From assembly GCA_937891445.1 (NCBI GenBank), contig CALAFV010000219.1, forward strand, positions 1-7,790: DNA of 7,790 nt, in the 5' to 3' direction. Under the pieces are notes generated by a model. It ran no database searches, was not told where the DNA came from, and saw only the letters and a list, made by a program, of their open reading frames with translations. Below, in pieces: positions 1 through 5,840 of this stretch (position 1 is its first letter; the number at the start of each line of letters is the position of its first letter). The position numbers and the translations under genes were made by a program. The stretch comes from an uncultured Phycisphaerales bacterium (GTDB lineage Bacteria > Planctomycetota > Phycisphaerae > Phycisphaerales > UBA1924).

Positions 1-85
1 CGGCCAGGCAGTCGAGGATGTCGGCGACCTGGCGGTCGTCGGCGGGGGTGAAGACCAAGGCTGTAGACGGGGAAGTTTGGGCCAT
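1..85 (-). CDS. N-terminal fragment of an unrecognised protein, runs off the window
   Basis: Reading the minus strand from the ATG at 85 gives 28 uninterrupted codons up to the window edge, beginning MAQTSPSTALVFTPADD and continuing with an acidic, helix-like stretch (RQVADILDCLA). Third positions are mostly G or C, as in the confirmed genes here. A sigma70-like promoter lies immediately upstream on the same strand, which is the main reason to believe the start. No Shine-Dalgarno sequence precedes it. There is no signal peptide or membrane segment in the visible part. I do not recognise the family from so short a piece; the rest of the gene lies to the left of the window. Confidence 0.5.
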   Translation of the reverse strand, partial: MAQTSPSTALVFTPADDRQVADILDCLA

Positions 86-96
86 GGTTGGTACAC

Positions 97-125
97 ATTG
101 TGGCGGACAGTTCGGTGTGTGTCAA
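97..125 (-). promoter_or_regulatory. sigma70-like promoter for the leftward gene at 1-85
   Basis: On the minus strand a perfect -35 box TTGACA (125-120) is followed after exactly 17 bases by CACAAT (102-97), which matches four of six positions of the -10 consensus. Transcription would start near position 90, only about 5 bases before the ATG at 85, so the mRNA would be leaderless or nearly so. Assignment rests on consensus match and spacing alone. Confidence 0.5.
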
Positions 126-544
126 GGGTGCTGATAGGATTTTGAGCGGATGGGGCGCAGGCGCGGTGTAAGTGCTTGTGGTGCATGGGGTTGTGGTTTT
201 TGGGGGAAGAGAGGCACCGAGGCATCGGAGCAGGTCGAGTCTCACCGGCTCGCGGCCGTCCACCAAGATGAAATCAGTTCGACGCCGTCACCCTGGCCGA
301 AGCGGAAGTCATTCTGCCACTTGCCGAGATCGCCGAGGAGAAGGAACGCGCAGGCGAACCAGACGGCCGGCGGGCGGAGCGCCTTCACGAGTGTTCGCGC
401 GGCCGCGGTCCTGCTGCGGGCGGCCGCCCTAGTCGGTACTCGACAAGGTGCCCCCCTGATCGGGGGTGTCCGTTCCGCCGTCTCGGAGGATGTTCCGCGG
501 TCTGCCTCCCGCACTCCGCCCTGAGACCCACGCATCCGTCGGGA
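126..544. other. intergenic stretch without a confident gene
   Basis: No frame here has both a plausible start and coding character over its length. The segment at about 150-215 is G/T-rich on the plus strand. Positions about 220-395 look weakly coding on the plus strand but only by switching frame near 270-280: one frame reads EQVESHRLAAVHQDE and another reads FDAVTLAEAEVILPLAEIAE. This may be a gene remnant. No start codon, Shine-Dalgarno sequence or clear terminator for the minus-strand gene that ends at 545 was found. Confidence 0.4.
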
Positions 545-898
545 TCAGACCTCTGCGCCGCATTCGGGACAGACGCCCTTGTTGGAGTCGTCGAGGCGAT
601 GACCACAACGCAAACATTTCGTCGTTACCCGAGGAACGAGCCAGAGCGTCAGCCGCCCGCTGAACGCAAGCAGCAAACCCCCTCCAATCAGGAGCAACGC
701 GAGTCGAATGAGGTAACTCGGTCCTTCAAGGTCGATGAACCGCTCCCATAAATCGGAGCGACTTCCCGCCCCCCGCCAGACCCCCAAAAGTACCGTGAGA
801 ACGGAAGGCAGGGTGAGCGCGGCGAAGACCAGCAGCCCGATCCCCGAGAGCCGCAGAATCGCAACAACGACTTGTCGAACCGCTGCGGTTACGTCCAT
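545..898 (-). CDS. small membrane protein with C-terminal zinc ribbon
   Basis: This 117-residue protein of unknown function has two hydrophobic segments, about residues 17-40 and 62-88, joined by a charged loop. It ends with a four-cysteine zinc ribbon (Cys95, Cys98, Cys110, Cys113; CLRCGH and CPECG knuckles). A ribbon after the last membrane helix would probably face the cytoplasm. Many short planctomycete proteins share this design, and none with a known role is close enough to name. The frame stays open upstream to 1027, but the extra residues are Arg/Pro-rich and cover a perfect 11-bp inverted repeat, so I chose the ATG at 898. A GTG 16 codons upstream is possible, and neither start has a proper Shine-Dalgarno sequence. 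The gene is isolated, with non-coding DNA on both sides. Base composition is less GC-rich than the transporter and dehydrogenase genes. Confidence 0.72.
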   Translation of the reverse strand: MDVTAAVRQVVVAILRLSGIGLLVFAALTLPSVLTVLLGVWRGAGSRSDLWERFIDLEGPSYLIRLALLLIGGGLLLAFSGRLTLWLVPRVTTKCLRCGHRLDDSNKGVCPECGAEV

Positions 899-972
899 TT
901 CGGGGAGGGTATCGCGAATCTCTCCGAGTTTTCGCCCCTCCCTCACAGTTCGCCGCGAACGCCGACGCCCTC

Positions 973-1000
973 GCGGCGCTGGCGATCCCGCCAGCGCCGC
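973..1000. repeat. perfect 11-bp inverted repeat
   Basis: GCGGCGCTGGC (973-983) and its exact complement GCCAGCGCCGC (990-1000) flank a 6-base loop. There is no T-run on either side, so it is not an intrinsic terminator. It lies 75 bases upstream of the zinc-ribbon gene start and could be in that gene's leader. Confidence 0.7.
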
Positions 1001-1007
1001 CTGGGGC

Positions 1008-1204
1008 CGATGACGCATCAGCACCAACGGCTCAGAGTTGTTGGTCGGACTTCCATGATCGCCTGCGCGAGTGCGGCGATCTGCCGCATCCAGAGATGCG
1101 ACAGACCTGCATGAACGCAGCCCGAGATATTCTCTCCGCCTGCCTCAACCGTCGGCCCAGACGATCGCCGTTCCCTTCGCCGTCGATGACGCATCGGCAA
1201 CAAC
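1008..1204. repeat. pair of 21-base imperfect direct repeats
   Basis: The copies at 1008-1028 and 1184-1204 share CGATGACGCATC exactly, then match at seven of the next nine positions (consensus RGCAMCAAC). Each core contains the dyad GATG-ACG-CATC. In the second copy the dyad extends to CGATG/CATCG and lies inside the loop of the 1157-1217 arm pair. Confidence 0.5.
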
Positions 1205-1303
1205 CGCGGTCGTCTGGTTCATCTTCAGCGACTCGGCAGACCTGAACGGCGCCGCTGCGATCGCCTCGCCCGCCTACTCGCTCAGAATTGTCCACAATGG
1301 TCC

Positions 1304-1338
1304 AAAAACGGAGACCGCCCCGAAGGGCGGTCCGTTTT
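1304..1338 (-). terminator. intrinsic terminator of the tRNA-Arg gene
   Basis: On the minus strand a GC-rich stem (ACCGCCC paired with GGGCGGT) is capped by a C-TTCG-G tetraloop, extended by outer CGG/CCG pairing after a 2-base bulge, and followed by TTTTT (1308-1304). It begins 16 bases after the tRNA 3' end at 1355. A run of four T on the other side means it could also stop plus-strand transcription. Confidence 0.85.
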
Positions 1339-1354
1339 CCCCGTGTTTTCCAAA

Positions 1355-1428
1355 CGTGCCCGGCGGGACTCGAACCTGCAACCTCTGCCTTCGGAGGGCA
1401 GCGCTCTATCCAATTGAGCTACGGGCAC
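1355..1428 (-). tRNA. tRNA-Arg (anticodon CCG)
   Basis: The 74-base cloverleaf on the minus strand has a perfect 7-bp acceptor stem (GTGCCCG with CGGGCAC), a 4-bp D stem (GCTC/GAGC), a 5-bp anticodon stem (CTGCC/GGCAG), and the loop CTCCGAA, giving anticodon CCG for the codon CGG. That codon is common in the genes of this window. The discriminator base is G and A20 is present, both fitting arginine tRNAs. The T arm has the TTCGAGT loop, but its stem GCAGG/CCCGC carries one A-C mismatch (51-63). The 3' CCA is not encoded, so it would be added by the nucleotidyltransferase. A promoter upstream and a terminator downstream make it a single-gene unit. Confidence 0.95.
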
Positions 1429-1467
1429 ACGCGGCGTCCTGGTGACGCCATGAACTCCTCTGGGGCG

Positions 1468-1496
1468 ATGCTACGATCGCTCCCGCCGCTTGGCAA
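1468..1496 (-). promoter_or_regulatory. sigma70-like promoter of the tRNA-Arg gene
   Basis: On the minus strand TTGCCA (1496-1491; five of six consensus matches) is followed after 17 bases by TAGCAT (1473-1468; four of six). The predicted transcription start near 1461 leaves a leader of about 33 bases before the tRNA 5' end at 1428. The match, ideal spacing and position before a stable RNA gene make this one of the better promoter calls here. Confidence 0.6.
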
Positions 1497-1562
1497 TGAC
1501 GGCACGGTCCTTTCCCTGCCGCGGCGCCCCGCCCCCTCCCCGCCCCCGACTGCCCCGCCCCG

Positions 1563-2870
1563 ATGACCACAACGCCCGCCGAGACACACGCGTCGCCGCC
1601 GCGTCGCGCCGGACGCTTGGCCGCGCATGATCGGCCCACGCCCCTGGCGGCGGTGCTGGCGTTCGTGTTCTTCAACTCGCTGTCGAGCGGGGTGGGGACG
1701 ACGGCGTTCGCCTTCGTGGCGGAGTCGGCCTTCGGGTTCGGGCCGACGGAGAACTACGCGCTGGGACTGGTGCAGGGGGTGACGTACATCGTCGGGGCGC
1801 TGGCGGTGGGGCCGGTGATGCGGCGGCTGCTGGCGCGGCTGGCGTGGCTGACCGGGCGGGGCGTGCTGGCGGGGCTGCTGGTGGCGCTGGGGGCGGGGTG
1901 CGCGATGCCGCTGACGGTGCGGGGGCTCACCGGGGGAGAGGGAGGGGCGTGGACGATCTGGGTGCTCATCGGGCTGTACAGCCTGCTGACGGGCGTGCTG
2001 TGGCCGCTGTGCGAGAGTTTCCTCTCGGGGGGGCGCTCGGGGCGGCGGCTGGTGTCGGCGGTCGGGCTGTTCAACATCGCCTGGTCGAGCGCGCTGGTGG
2101 TGACGTTCTGGATCATCGGGCCGCTGGTGAGCCGGTACCCGCTGGAGGTGGTCGCCGGGTCGGGGGTGATCCACGTGCTGTCGGGCGCGCTGCTGCCGCT
2201 GTTCAACCGCGACCCGGGGCACCACGGGGCGCACGTGCACACGCCGCACCCGCCGGTGTACCGCGACCTGCTGCGGCTGATGCGGATCGAGTTGCCGGCG
2301 AGTTATCTGGTGTACAGCGCGCTGGGGCCGTATCTGCCCGCAGCGCTGGAGGGGATGGGCGTGGCGGAGAACTGGCGGACGCCGATCGTGGCGACGTGGC
2401 TGGCGACGCGCGTGATCACGTTCGCCGTGCTGGAGCGGTGGCACGGGTGGCACGGGACGTGGTCGAGCCCGATCGTGGGCGGCGTGCTGCTGCTGGCGGG
2501 CTTTGCGCTGACGCTGCTGTCGCCGGCGCTGCTGGCGCCGGGGGCGGCGCTGCCGGCGCTCGTCGTGGGGCTGGGGGTCTTCGGCGTGGGGATGGGGACG
2601 ATCTACAGCGCCGCGATCTACTACGCGATGGAGGTGGGCGCGGCGGAGGTCGAGGCGGGAGGGACACACGAAGCGCTGATCGGGCTGGGGTATGGGGGCG
2701 GGCCGATCTGCGGGCTGTTTGCGGCGGGGCTCGTGCGGGCGGGGGTGATCGAGGCGCGGCTGCTGCCCGTTACGGTCGTCATCGCGGTGGCGGTGGTGAC
2801 GACGCCGGTGATCGGGTATGCGATCGTGCGGGCGCACGCGCGGCGGCGGAATGGGGTGGAGAGGCACTAG
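1563..2870 (+). CDS. major facilitator superfamily (MFS) transporter
   Basis: This 435-residue integral inner-membrane protein has about twelve hydrophobic segments in the six-plus-six arrangement of MFS carriers. Approximate spans are 27-52, 62-84, 99-120, 130-155, 163-187, 195-214, then 246-265, 270-290, 303-322, 328-352, 365-388 and 398-423. The loop after helix 2 is basic (GPVMRRLLARL), resembling MFS motif A. The central cytoplasmic loop between helices 6 and 7 is histidine-rich (HHGAHVHTPH, residues 220-229). The late segment GTHEALIGLGYGGGP resembles helix 11 of permease-like members. The substrate cannot be read from the sequence; the histidines hint at metal binding or pH sensing but prove nothing. 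Length is normal for the family. The ATG follows a C-rich tract with no Shine-Dalgarno sequence, and no clear promoter was found. It is transcribed away from the tRNA, and its TAG stop lies in the first unit of a heptamer repeat. Confidence 0.85.
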   Translation: MTTTPAETHASPPRRAGRLAAHDRPTPLAAVLAFVFFNSLSSGVGTTAFAFVAESAFGFGPTENYALGLVQGVTYIVGALAVGPVMRRLLARLAWLTGRGVLAGLLVALGAGCAMPLTVRGLTGGEGGAWTIWVLIGLYSLLTGVLWPLCESFLSGGRSGRRLVSAVGLFNIAWSSALVVTFWIIGPLVSRYPLEVVAGSGVIHVLSGALLPLFNRDPGHHGAHVHTPHPPVYRDLLRLMRIELPASYLVYSALGPYLPAALEGMGVAENWRTPIVATWLATRVITFAVLERWHGWHGTWSSPIVGGVLLLAGFALTLLSPALLAPGAALPALVVGLGVFGVGMGTIYSAAIYYAMEVGAAEVEAGGTHEALIGLGYGGGPICGLFAAGLVRAGVIEARLLPVTVVIAVAVVTTPVIGYAIVRAHARRRNGVERH

Positions 2871-2924
2871 ACATCAGGCACTAGGCATCAGGCACCAGGC
2901 ACTAGGCACTAGGGACTAGGGACG
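2862..2924 (+). repeat. nine tandem copies of a degenerate heptamer (AGGCACT)
   Basis: Nine back-to-back 7-base units run without interruption: AGGCACT, AGACATC, AGGCACT, AGGCATC, AGGCACC, AGGCACT, AGGCACT, AGGGACT, AGGGACG. The first junction supplies the TAG stop of the MFS gene (2868-2870). The array contains five CTAG tetramers, which are normally scarce in bacterial DNA. It is too short-period for CRISPR and has no spacers; it is a microsatellite-like array. Confidence 0.9.
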
Positions 2925-3335
2925 TCGGCGCGATGAACTCATCGAGCGTGGCATGGCCGCGCCCGTTGCTGCCGCCGTGGTAGAAGATGAATGGCAGCAT
3001 GGAGAGCGTTCGTGCAAGAACTGCCGTCGCGAGGATGGTGGGAGAACGATGGCATCGAATCCTGGGAAGGTCCGGTCCTGATTGAAGAGTTGGAGCCGGT
3101 CGAGGGACCGCCTCCGAGCCGCGACACCTGGTCACTGTCGTGCGGATGCCGGGGCGGCGTCACGCGGCGGCCAACGACCAAGTCGAGCAGCAGTGCGCAA
3201 GGCCTCCGAGGCGCGGGCCGGCACCGCCCCCCGTTCCCGGCCGATCCGGCGGGCGGGCAGAATGCCCCGACGGCGGTCGGCGTTCTCAATCAGGAACCCC
3301 GCCGCAACCCGGACGACGGGTTGGGGTTCCAATAA
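2925..3335. other. possible decayed minus-strand gene, or a small plus-strand ORF
   Basis: Two readings compete. On the minus strand, three consecutive stretches look coding but each in a different frame: about 3207-3110 (LLLDLVVGRRVTPPRHP...), about 3107-3012 (DRLQLFNQDRTFPGFDAIV...), and about 3018-2928 (MLPFIFYHGGSNGRGHATL...; third positions almost all G/C). This is what a gene broken by two frameshifts would look like. On the plus strand, 2991-3335 is a single 114-residue frame starting MAAWRAFVQELPSRGWWEND and stopping just after a hairpin; its second half is low-complexity and it lacks a ribosome binding site. I recognise no family in either reading. Confidence 0.3.
3293..3330 (+). repeat. 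bulged inverted repeat (14 paired bases), terminator-like but without a T-run
   Basis: GGAACCCC (3293-3300) pairs perfectly with GGGGTTCC (3323-3330), and AACCCG (3306-3311) pairs with CGGGTT (3317-3322). This leaves a 5-base bulge GCCGC on the left arm and a 5-base loop GACGA. No T-tract follows on either strand. It sits about 215 bases before the protease start and may mark the end of an upstream transcript or block exonucleases. Confidence 0.65.
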
Positions 3336-3453
3336 GCGCTCATGGGCCGGTTTCGCCGTCGGGTATGCTTGCGCGGAGACGCCCCCCGCCGGGGACACTG
3401 ATCCACGCTCCGCCCTTGGCCGATGCCCCGGACGGGGCAAGCAGCGGGGGCGA

Positions 3454-3496
3454 GCGGCCTCGGACACCATTCGGACGGCGAACGTCCGAGAGCCGC
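3454..3496 (+). promoter_or_regulatory. inverted repeat in the leader of the protease gene
   Basis: GCGGC plus CTCGGAC (3454-3465) pairs with GTCCGAG, a one-base bulge, and GCCGC (3484-3496), giving 12 pairs around an 18-base loop. The loop contains a second TCGGAC, so CGGAC at 3472-3476 can pair with the same GTCCG in a smaller alternative hairpin. The structure ends 37 bases before the Shine-Dalgarno sequence of the gene. A regulatory role is only suggested by position and by the two mutually exclusive folds. Confidence 0.4.
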
Positions 3497-3533
3497 GAGA
3501 CGTACTTCACCAAGGCCCGATCCGAATCCCAGC

Positions 3534-3538
3534 AAGGA
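3534..3538 (+). promoter_or_regulatory. Shine-Dalgarno sequence of the protease gene
   Basis: AAGGA lies 6 bases upstream of the ATG at 3545. It decides the start: the reading frame is open for 135 codons further upstream, but only this ATG has a ribosome binding site and is followed by a signal peptide. Confidence 0.75.
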
Positions 3539-3544
3539 CACGCA

Positions 3545-5827
3545 ATGCGAAGCGAACGCACCGCACGCCTGCTCGCCCCCGCTTTGGCGGCTTCCCTGTT
3601 CCTTGCCGGCCCGCTGATGGGGCCGGCATCGGCGCAGACCACGGCCCAGGCCCCGGCGGAACTCGCCACGGTCGGGGACCTGTCGCGGCAGGTGTGGGCC
3701 GACGCCCGACGCGGGAACGGGGACGCGGCGATCGAGGCGCTGCGGCGGATCCCGGCGAACGTCGCCGACCCGGCGGTGGCGAAGTTGCGGTCGCTGCCGG
3801 AGTTGCTGGAGCAGAACCGGCTGAAGCAGGCCGAGGCGCGGGCGAAGAAGTCCGCCGAGGTCAGCAAGGAACTCGACGAGCACCTGGCGAAGGAGCCGAC
3901 CGCGACGAACCTCAGCGCGGCGCTCAAGAGCGCGGTCGAACTGCACATGATCGCGCAGGACAAGGCGCAGGTGCTGGCCGAGCCGCGGATCGTGGACCTG
4001 ATCGCCAAGGCGGACAAGGCGGCGCGTGAGGCCGAAGCCAAGGGCGATTGGTTCACGGCCAACGAACTGTTCTTCCGGCTGAGCCTGCTGCTGGAGGAGA
4101 AAGGGACGTACGACGACGACGTGAAGCGGCTGGGGCACCGGCTGACGATGATCCGGCTGTTCGTGCCCGAGCGGTTCTGGCAGTTGCGCAACGAGATGCG
4201 GCTGGCGGAGGGGAAGGACCCGCTGCCGCCGTACAACGGGCTGGGGGAGGACTACCGGCAGAAACTGCTGGGCGTGGACGCCACGATGGTCAAGCGAGCC
4301 ATCGACCAGGCGGCGACCCTGCACGTGGACAGCGGCAAGATCACCCGGCGCGAACTGCTGCTGGGGGGCCTTGAGTTCGTGCGGACGCTGGTGACGACGA
4401 CGGACCTTCAGCCGGTCTTCCCGGGCCTGGCCGACGAGGCGGCGCGGCAGAAGATGCTGGAGTTCATCGATCAGAAGTCGGCGCAGATCCGCGAGAAGCG
4501 GACGGCGCTCAATCTGTTCGACGTGTCGTCGACGATTTCGGACCTGCTGCGGGTGAACCGCGAGACGGTGAACATCCCCGAGGCGGCGGTGGTGCGGGAG
4601 TTCGGCGACGGCGCGATGTCGCAGTTGGACGACTTCTCGGGGATCATCTGGCCGGACGAGGTGGCTCGCTTCGAGCGGATGACGCAGGGGAAACTCAAGG
4701 GCGTCGGGATCCAGATCCAGTTGGACGAGGCGACCCAGATGATCAAGGTCGTCACGCCGCTGGAGGGGACGCCGGCGCAGCGCGCGGGGGTGAAGAGCGG
4801 CGACTTCATCAAGAAGATCAACGGGCAGTCGGCGGCGGGGATCTCGACGCAGCAGGCGGTGGACCTGATCACCGGCGAGCCCAACACGCCCGTGACGCTG
4901 ACGATGGAGCGCATCGTCGGCAAGGACGAGGACGGGAAGGACATCACGCAGGACATCGACTTCCACCTGGTGCGGGCGGTGATCCCGCTGGCGTCGGTGA
5001 AGGGTTGGAAGCGGACCGGCCCGAAGGAAGACGAGTGGGACTGGTTCATCGATCCTGAGAACCGGATCGGGTACATCCGCCTGTTGCAGTTCCAGGAGGA
5101 GACGACCGACGAACTTCGCGCGGCGATCAGGGAGATGCGCGAGGCGGGGCTGAAGGGGCTGATCCTGGACCTGCGGTTCAACCCGGGCGGGCTGCTGTCG
5201 GAGGCGGTGAGCGTCGCCAACGCGTTCGTCTCTCGCGGGACCATCGTGTCAACGACGGGCGACAACCGTTCGGAGACGGCCGACCCGCGCCGGCGGATGC
5301 TGGACGGGATCCCGCTGGTGGTGCTGATCAACGAGGGGTCGGCGTCGGCGTCGGAGATCGTTTCCGGAGCGATCCGGTACTACGCGGACCGGGGCGACAT
5401 CCAGGCGATCCTGGTGGGGCAGCGGTCGTACGGCAAGGGCTCGGTGCAGAACGTGTACGGGCTGTCGCCGACGAGCCTGCTGAAACTGACGACGCAGCAC
5501 TACCGGCTGCCGGGCGGGGACCTGATCCACCGCCGCAAGGGCGCCGCGCAGTGGGGCGTGGACCCGCACGTGAAGGTGGACATGCTGCCGGAGCAGATCA
5601 CCCAGGCGCTGACGCTGCGGCAGGATGCGGACGTGCTGGAGATCGATCAGAACGGGCGGGTCGTCGAGGGCGCCGAGCCGACGCCGGACCCGGAGCAACT
5701 GATCACCGACGGGATCGACCTGCAACTGCACTATGCCCTGGTGCTGCTGCAGTCGCAGACCCTGCCGACGTCGGTGCGGCAGGTGCGGATCGACACCGTC
5801 AGCCCGGCGCTGGCGCCGGTGCCGTAA
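3545..5827 (+). CDS. exported S41 family C-terminal processing protease with PDZ domain
   Basis: This 760-residue Ser/Lys protease belongs to the CtpA/Prc family, which trims or degrades periplasmic proteins from their C-termini. Residues 1-30 form a Sec signal peptide (basic N-region, hydrophobic core, ASA before Gln31). Residues about 35-350 are helical and charged, with TPR-like or coiled-coil character. The PDZ domain spans about 385-457 (GVGIQIQL, GVKSGDFIKKING). The S41 core begins near Trp498 and contains LDLRFNPGG (541-549), the catalytic Ser601 in GSASASEI, and Lys631 and Gln635 in YGKGSVQ. The Ser-to-Lys distance is 30 residues rather than the 25 of E. coli Prc (Ser430/Lys455), with the extra residues around YADRGDIQ. 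A WGVDPHVKV segment (from about residue 676) matches the family's GI-PD region. All catalytic residues are present, so it should be active. The specific substrate is unknown. The gene ends at a strong hairpin. Confidence 0.95.
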   Translation: MRSERTARLLAPALAASLFLAGPLMGPASAQTTAQAPAELATVGDLSRQVWADARRGNGDAAIEALRRIPANVADPAVAKLRSLPELLEQNRLKQAEARAKKSAEVSKELDEHLAKEPTATNLSAALKSAVELHMIAQDKAQVLAEPRIVDLIAKADKAAREAEAKGDWFTANELFFRLSLLLEEKGTYDDDVKRLGHRLTMIRLFVPERFWQLRNEMRLAEGKDPLPPYNGLGEDYRQKLLGVDATMVKRAIDQAATLHVDSGKITRRELLLGGLEFVRTLVTTTDLQPVFPGLADEAARQKMLEFIDQKSAQIREKRTALNLFDVSSTISDLLRVNRETVNIPEAAVVREFGDGAMSQLDDFSGIIWPDEVARFERMTQGKLKGVGIQIQLDEATQMIKVVTPLEGTPAQRAGVKSGDFIKKINGQSAAGISTQQAVDLITGEPNTPVTLTMERIVGKDEDGKDITQDIDFHLVRAVIPLASVKGWKRTGPKEDEWDWFIDPENRIGYIRLLQFQEETTDELRAAIREMREAGLKGLILDLRFNPGGLLSEAVSVANAFVSRGTIVSTTGDNRSETADPRRRMLDGIPLVVLINEGSASASEIVSGAIRYYADRGDIQAILVGQRSYGKGSVQNVYGLSPTSLLKLTTQHYRLPGGDLIHRRKGAAQWGVDPHVKVDMLPEQITQALTLRQDADVLEIDQNGRVVEGAEPTPDPEQLITDGIDLQLHYALVLLQSQTLPTSVRQVRIDTVSPALAPVP

Positions 5828-5840
5828 CGCCGAGCCCGAT

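Larger units (their letters stand above)
899..1303. other. dyad-rich intergenic segment
   Basis: No convincing gene is present in either strand. The segment holds a dense set of inverted repeats: an 11-bp hairpin at 973-1000, a 7-bp dyad at 1057-1081, a 6-bp hairpin with a 4-base loop at 1085-1100, and a 12-bp arm pair (one G-T wobble) at 1157-1168 with 1206-1217. It also carries an imperfect direct repeat at 1008-1028 and 1184-1204. Whether this is a structured RNA, an operator region or chance GC-rich symmetry cannot be decided from one sequence. Confidence 0.45.

Noticed and set aside
545..1027. 160-residue version of the zinc-ribbon protein
   Set aside because: The first 43 residues are Arg/Pro-rich and overlap the perfect 11-bp inverted repeat at 973-1000. 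The conserved-looking part begins at or near the ATG at 898.
1419..2867. 482-codon open frame antisense to the MFS transporter
   Set aside because: It is full of His, Arg, Pro and Gln, the usual product of reading the opposite strand of a GC-rich gene. The plus-strand frame gives a coherent twelve-helix protein.
2862..2924. CRISPR array
   Set aside because: Units are 7 bases with no spacers and no cas genes nearby. It is a simple tandem repeat.
3364..3369. TATGCT as a -10 box for the protease gene
   Set aside because: No acceptable -35 hexamer lies 16-18 bases upstream (CATGGG at the expected place) and there is no extended -10 TG.
3424..3439. Short TGCCCC/GGGGCA hairpin as a terminator before the protease gene
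   Set aside because: The stem is only 6-7 bp and is followed by G-rich sequence with no T-run. It is likely chance symmetry in a GC-rich leader.
3140..3544. In-frame upstream extension of the S41 protease by 135 codons
   Set aside because: The translated extension is Arg/Pro-rich and without domain character. The ATG at 3545 has a Shine-Dalgarno sequence and is directly followed by a signal peptide, which must be at the N-terminus.
3290..4966. Long open frame antisense to the protease gene
   Set aside because: Same antisense artefact: low-complexity Arg/Leu/Gln/His composition. The sense strand shows intact PDZ and S41 motifs.
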